A DNA stretch of 8,247 nt, from contig JAYVPU010000099.1 in assembly GCA_043757205.1 (NCBI GenBank), positions 1-8,247 of the forward strand, written 5' to 3'. Source of the stretch: CANCDA01 sp043757205. Lineage in GTDB: Bacteria > Pseudomonadota > Gammaproteobacteria > Burkholderiales > Burkholderiaceae_C. Every line of letters begins with the position of its first letter. The first letter of the stretch is position 1. Of this stretch, positions 4,809 through 8,247 are shown in pieces. A model generated the notes under the pieces. That model was not told where the DNA came from, did not search any database, and worked only from the letters and a program-made list of their open reading frames with translations. The position numbers and the translations under genes were made by a program.

Positions 4809-6296
4809 ATGCATAAAACACCGCTACCGCTCGCCCCCCTAAACCTCATGGACAGGCGTTCTGTCTTGAAGCGAGGTGCAGCAGCAAGTGCGCTGCCATT
4901 TCTCAACACGACGGCACACGCAGCGGGTGGCACTCAGGACTTGGGTGAGACCATGCGCGTGCTGAGCGAACACATGGCGCAAGCGGCTGTCAGCACTTTG
5001 CCTGTGGAGGTGATTGAGCACGCCAAGCAGCATATTTTGGACACGCTGGCGGCCATCGTCTCCGGCGGCAAGCTGGAGCCCGGAAAAGCCGCGTATCGCT
5101 ACCTTCAGCAACACGTCTCACCGGGCAAGTGCTCGGTCATTGGCAGCAGGCGCAGCGCAGGCCCGATCGATGCGGCACTGGCCCATGGCGTCATGGCGCA
5201 TGCCGATGAAACCGATGACTCGCACGCACGCTCACGCTCACATCCTGGCTGCGCCATCGTCCCTGCGGCCTGGGCTTGCGGCGAGTATTTCAACGCCAGC
5301 GGGGTGCAGTTCATCCGGTCGGTTGTGTTGGGCTACGACGTTGGCACACGGGTGTTGATGGCCATGGGTGGACCGACGTTCAGCTACACAAGCCACAAAA
5401 GTTCACACAGCATTGCCGGTGTGTTTGGGGCCGCCGCGACGGCCGCAAGTTTGGCGGGTTTACAGGCCGAACACATGCGCTGGATGCTGGACTACACGGC
5501 CCAACAGTCGTCCGGCATCGCATCATGGCGCAGAGATGTGGACCACATCGAAAAAGCCTTTGTGTTTGGCGGCATGCCTGCACGCAGTGGCGTGACTTCG
5601 GCGCTGTTGGTGCGAACGGGCTGGAACGGCATTCAAGACGTGTTTTCAGGCGTAGATAATTTTTTCGAAGCCTATGCCCCCAACGCTAAAACAGAGATGC
5701 TGATCGACGAGTTAGGCAAGCGACATGAGGTGACGCTGACTGATATCAAGAAGTGGACTGTAGGCTCCCCTATTCAAGCCCCTCTTGATGCACTTGAGTT
5801 GATTCAAGCTAAAAAACGCTTTACTGCGAATGATGTGGTGGAGCTCACCGTTCGACTCGAACCCTCCTCCGCCAAAGTGGTGGACAACCGCGACATTCCT
5901 GATATTTGCTTACAACACATGATGGCGGTGATGCTGATGGATCGCACCGCGTCCTTCAAGGCGGCGCATGACAAAACCCGCATGAATGATCCGCTCACGC
6001 TGGCGCAGCGCAGCAAAGTGGTTTTGGTGAAGGACGAGGCGCTCGCAGCGCTATTGCCCACCCGGGTCGCCATCGTCGAGCTTGTCCTCAAAGACGGCAC
6101 GCGCATGTCGCAAAAAGTGGAGGCGGTACGCGGTACACCCCGCAACCCCATGACGCGTCAAGAAGTGATCGACAAAGCCACTGACTTGATGAATCCGGTG
6201 CTGGGGCAAGTCAAAACCAAGCAGCTGATTCGGGCCGTTTTTGAATTGGAAACGCTGCCACGGATTCAGTCTTTAAGGCCATTGCTACAAGCCTGA
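4809..6296 (+). CDS. MmgE/PrpD family protein with Tat signal
   Basis: This encodes a 495-residue MmgE/PrpD-family protein, a family including 2-methylcitrate dehydratase, cis-aconitate decarboxylase and iminodisuccinate epimerase, but with many members of unknown reaction. The core begins near residue 45. Family landmarks include HILDTLAAIVSGGKL, AHGVMAHADETDDSHA followed by RSRSHPGCAIVPAAWA (about 125-156), and FGGMPARSGVTSALL in the middle. Unlike cytoplasmic PrpD, it has a twin-arginine motif DRRSVLK (residues 15-21), a short Ala-rich core and a possible cleavage site after AHA (residue 38), so export of the folded protein by Tat is likely. Two starts are possible: the ATG at 4809, and the ATG at 4848 just before the RR motif. 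Neither has a strong Shine-Dalgarno, and a promoter match predicts transcription starting near 4809. The next gene starts 78 bp after the stop. Substrate unknown. Confidence 0.88.
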   Translation: MHKTPLPLAPLNLMDRRSVLKRGAAASALPFLNTTAHAAGGTQDLGETMRVLSEHMAQAAVSTLPVEVIEHAKQHILDTLAAIVSGGKLEPGKAAYRYLQQHVSPGKCSVIGSRRSAGPIDAALAHGVMAHADETDDSHARSRSHPGCAIVPAAWACGEYFNASGVQFIRSVVLGYDVGTRVLMAMGGPTFSYTSHKSSHSIAGVFGAAATAASLAGLQAEHMRWMLDYTAQQSSGIASWRRDVDHIEKAFVFGGMPARSGVTSALLVRTGWNGIQDVFSGVDNFFEAYAPNAKTEMLIDELGKRHEVTLTDIKKWTVGSPIQAPLDALELIQAKKRFTANDVVELTVRLEPSSAKVVDNRDIPDICLQHMMAVMLMDRTASFKAAHDKTRMNDPLTLAQRSKVVLVKDEALAALLPTRVAIVELVLKDGTRMSQKVEAVRGTPRNPMTRQEVIDKATDLMNPVLGQVKTKQLIRAVFELETLPRIQSLRPLLQA

Positions 6297-6374
6297 TCCG
6301 TGTACGTCAACGAAAAATCGCGCTCCAGGGGCGTTGCGTTACGCTTGAGCGCTAACCAAGCTACAGGAGCCCCG

Positions 6375-7316
6375 ATGCAATCACTGAAAAAAATTCACGC
6401 CGGCGTGCTGGAGATTAGCTACGCCGAATTCGGGCCAAAAGACGGCGCGCCGGTTTTTCTAATGCACGGCTTTCCTTATGACATCCATGCCTACGCAGAG
6501 GTCGCGCCCCTTCTGGCGGCTGGCGGTTGCCGCGTCATCGTGCCTTATTTGCGGGGCTTTGGCCCAACCCGATTTTTAAGTGCAGACACGCCACGTTCAG
6601 GCGAGCAGGCGGCGCTTGGCGTGGATTTGCTGGCCTTGATGGATGCCTTGGCGATTCCGCAGGCCGTATTGGCCGGGTATGACTGGGGCGGTCGTGCTGC
6701 CTGTGTGGTTGCCGCGCTTTGGCCTGAGCGTTGTTCGGGTCTGGTCTCTTTCAACAGCTACAACATCCAAAATATTGCGCGGGCCATGGTGCCTGACTCG
6801 CCTGAAAGCGAGCACATGCTGTGGTATCAATATTATTTTCACAGCGAGCGGGGTCGTGCTGGTTTGCAGAAGGATCGACGTGCTGTGACTCGCCTGCTGT
6901 GGAAGCAGTGGTCGCCGACCTGGAACTTCAACCAGGAGACCTTCGAGCGCAGCGCCGCAGCGTTTGACAACCCCGATTTTTTGGAAGTTGTGATTCAGTC
7001 CTACCGTCATCGCTTCGCGCTGGCGGCGGGCGACCCGGCTTACCTTGACATCGAAGCGCGTCTGGCAAGGCAGCCGCCCATTACCGTGCCCACCATCACG
7101 TTTGATGGTGCCGATGATGGCGTGCGAGTGCCGTCACCAGCGAGCGCGCACGCGGCCAACTTCACCGGGCCGCGCTCACACCGCGTGGTGCCCGGCGTGG
7201 GTCACAACATGCCGCAGGAAGTGCCCGAGGTGTTTGCTGCCGCCGTGCTGGAGTTGATGACGGCCTCGCGCACCATTAAGATCTCGGATTTCAGGCCACA
7301 CCGCACACCTTATTAA
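6375..7316 (+). CDS. Alpha/beta hydrolase, epoxide hydrolase/dehalogenase type
   Basis: This encodes a 313-residue alpha/beta-hydrolase-fold enzyme with no signal peptide, so probably cytoplasmic. The start at 6375 is chosen for its AGGAG site (6364-6368) 6 bp upstream; a GTG in the same frame at 6300 would add 25 residues unlike the family. The oxyanion motif is HGFP (31-34). The nucleophile elbow is GYDWGG, with Asp103 as nucleophile rather than Ser, which places it with soluble epoxide hydrolases and haloalkane/haloacetate dehalogenases. The acid is probably Asp247 or Asp248 in FDGADDGV, and the base His277 in GVGHNMPQE. The cap region (about 130-220) is rich in Tyr and Trp (YQYYFH, QSYRHRF), compatible with the lid tyrosines of epoxide hydrolases, though a dehalogenase cannot be excluded. 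It lies between the PrpD-family gene and a lipoprotein esterase gene 17 bp downstream. Confidence 0.88.
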   Translation: MQSLKKIHAGVLEISYAEFGPKDGAPVFLMHGFPYDIHAYAEVAPLLAAGGCRVIVPYLRGFGPTRFLSADTPRSGEQAALGVDLLALMDALAIPQAVLAGYDWGGRAACVVAALWPERCSGLVSFNSYNIQNIARAMVPDSPESEHMLWYQYYFHSERGRAGLQKDRRAVTRLLWKQWSPTWNFNQETFERSAAAFDNPDFLEVVIQSYRHRFALAAGDPAYLDIEARLARQPPITVPTITFDGADDGVRVPSPASAHAANFTGPRSHRVVPGVGHNMPQEVPEVFAAAVLELMTASRTIKISDFRPHRTPY

Positions 7317-7333
7317 CCACAGAAGGAGACAAA

Positions 7334-8247
7334 ATGAAACGCATTTTCTCGGTACTTTTAGTCGCACTGGCCTCTGGCTGCGCGACCCAACAAGAGGGCT
7401 TGGCCATCAAAGACATGGGCTCGTTTCACGTGGGTGGGCGTGAAGTGACGCTCTCTGGCTTGCCGATTAAAGAAGTTGTCTTTGCCGCAGGCGGTGTGCC
7501 CGCCAAAGTTGATCCCAATGGGGTCTATCAAGTCGAGCAAATGTACGTGCAGTACTTTGTTCCTGCAGTTGAAAAAGGCAAGCTCCCGCTGCTCATGTGG
7601 CACGGTGGTGGCTTGACCGGCGTGACCTACGAGACCAAGCCCGATGGGGGTGAGGGCTGGGTGAATTACTTCATCAAACAAGGCTGGACGGTGTATAACT
7701 CTGACGCCGCCGAGCGGGGCCGCTCAGGCTGGGCCATGTTCCCAGAAGTCACGAAAACAGCGCCCGTGTTTTTAACCAAAGAAAATCCGTTTGAGCGCTT
7801 TCGCATTGGCACAGGCGCAGGCTCCTACAACAAGGATGTGGCCAAGATGAAGCCCATGCCCGGCGCGCAGTTTCCGCTAGAGGGCTACGACAACTTCACC
7901 AAGCAGGGCGTGCCGCGCTGGACGAGTACCGATGCGCCCACCATTGCTGCCTACATAGCCCTGGTCGATAAGGTGTGCCCCTGCATCGTGCTGGCGCATT
8001 CGCAGGGCGGGCCTTTCGCCTATCAAGTGGCGCAAGCCCGCCCCGACAAGGTCAAGGCGCTGGTGTTGGTTGAACCCGCAGGCATTGGTGACGCGGCCAA
8101 CGCAGGCGCACTCAAAAACACGCCCAACGTCAGCATCTACGGTGACTTCATTGACGGCGACTCTCGTTGGCCGACCATCAGAGCCAACAACGTCAAGTTT
8201 CAAGCGTCCATCCGTGCCGCAGGGGGGGCACCCGAGTTGATCAATCT
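7334..8247 (+). CDS. Lipoprotein alpha/beta hydrolase (esterase-like), 3' end cut by window
   Basis: The frame stays open from the ATG at 7334 to the window edge, giving 304 residues so far. A strong AAGGAG site lies 5 bp before the start. Residues 1-16 (MKRIFSVLLVALASGC) form a lipoprotein signal ending in a Cys16 lipobox; the -3 residue is Ala rather than the usual Leu, but Leu is next to it. Ala at +2 predicts outer-membrane sorting. Esterase features are an oxyanion motif HGGG (90-93) and a nucleophile elbow AHSQGG with Ser223. The catalytic His, and probably the acid, would lie beyond the window. Two cysteines in VCPCIV (215, 217) sit just before the nucleophile strand. Overall it resembles secreted bacterial esterases of the alpha/beta hydrolase superfamily; its substrate is unknown. 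It is the third gene of a tightly spaced cluster with the PrpD-family and epoxide-hydrolase-type genes. Confidence 0.85.
   Translation, partial: MKRIFSVLLVALASGCATQQEGLAIKDMGSFHVGGREVTLSGLPIKEVVFAAGGVPAKVDPNGVYQVEQMYVQYFVPAVEKGKLPLLMWHGGGLTGVTYETKPDGGEGWVNYFIKQGWTVYNSDAAERGRSGWAMFPEVTKTAPVFLTKENPFERFRIGTGAGSYNKDVAKMKPMPGAQFPLEGYDNFTKQGVPRWTSTDAPTIAAYIALVDKVCPCIVLAHSQGGPFAYQVAQARPDKVKALVLVEPAGIGDAANAGALKNTPNVSIYGDFIDGDSRWPTIRANNVKFQASIRAAGGAPELIN

Noticed and set aside
5276..5659. A 127-codon plus-strand open frame inside the PrpD-family gene
   Set aside because: Trp/Arg/Gly-rich out-of-frame shadow of continuous PrpD homology.
7358..8203. Minus-strand open frames at 7358-7681 and 7877-8203
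   Set aside because: They are antisense to the lipoprotein esterase gene, which has a strong Shine-Dalgarno, a signal sequence and HGGG/HSQGG motifs.

Overview
The window looks like chromosomal DNA of a GC-rich betaproteobacterium, most likely family Comamonadaceae (Rhodoferax/Polaromonas-like). This rests on the protein styles (a TAXI-type TRAP receptor, a chorismate synthase with betaproteobacterial wording, an MmgE/PrpD protein) and on a palindromic intergenic repeat of a kind common in such genomes. The genus is inference; no rRNA or tRNA is present to anchor it.

Layout. (i) 11-979, minus strand: an exported TAXI-family solute receptor. (ii) 980-1655: a scarred region with no intact gene. 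It holds the first 44 codons of an O-acetylhomoserine sulfhydrylase (metY-like) gene with its ribosome binding site, then about 140 bp of unidentified sequence, then a decayed C-terminal piece of an IS5-type transposase, all on the minus strand. This looks like the footprint of an IS-linked rearrangement that removed the rest of metY. (iii) 1656-2108: a small two-CBS-domain protein, divergent from the metY remnant. (iv) 2119-2201: an 83-bp imperfect palindromic repeat. (v) 2229-4743, plus strand: aroC (chorismate synthase), a 62-residue 4-oxalocrotonate tautomerase-family protein and an MFS transporter, tightly spaced and probably co-transcribed. (vi) 4809 to the window end, plus strand: a promoter-like site, then a Tat-signal-bearing MmgE/PrpD protein, an epoxide hydrolase/haloalkane dehalogenase-type alpha/beta hydrolase, and a predicted lipoprotein alpha/beta hydrolase cut by the window edge.

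How the genes may work together. The last three genes have short gaps and all encode enzymes of small-molecule breakdown. They would act in different compartments: a probable outer-membrane lipoprotein esterase, a Tat-exported PrpD-like protein and a cytoplasmic hydrolase. With the tautomerase and the HcaT-like transporter just upstream, they could form an uncharacterised catabolic module for an ester or epoxide-type compound, but the substrate cannot be read from sequence. AroC and the CBS protein are ordinary housekeeping-type genes. The best candidates for novelty are the compartment-split PrpD/hydrolase/lipoprotein-esterase cluster, the possible leaderless start of its first gene, and the chimeric metY/transposase scar.
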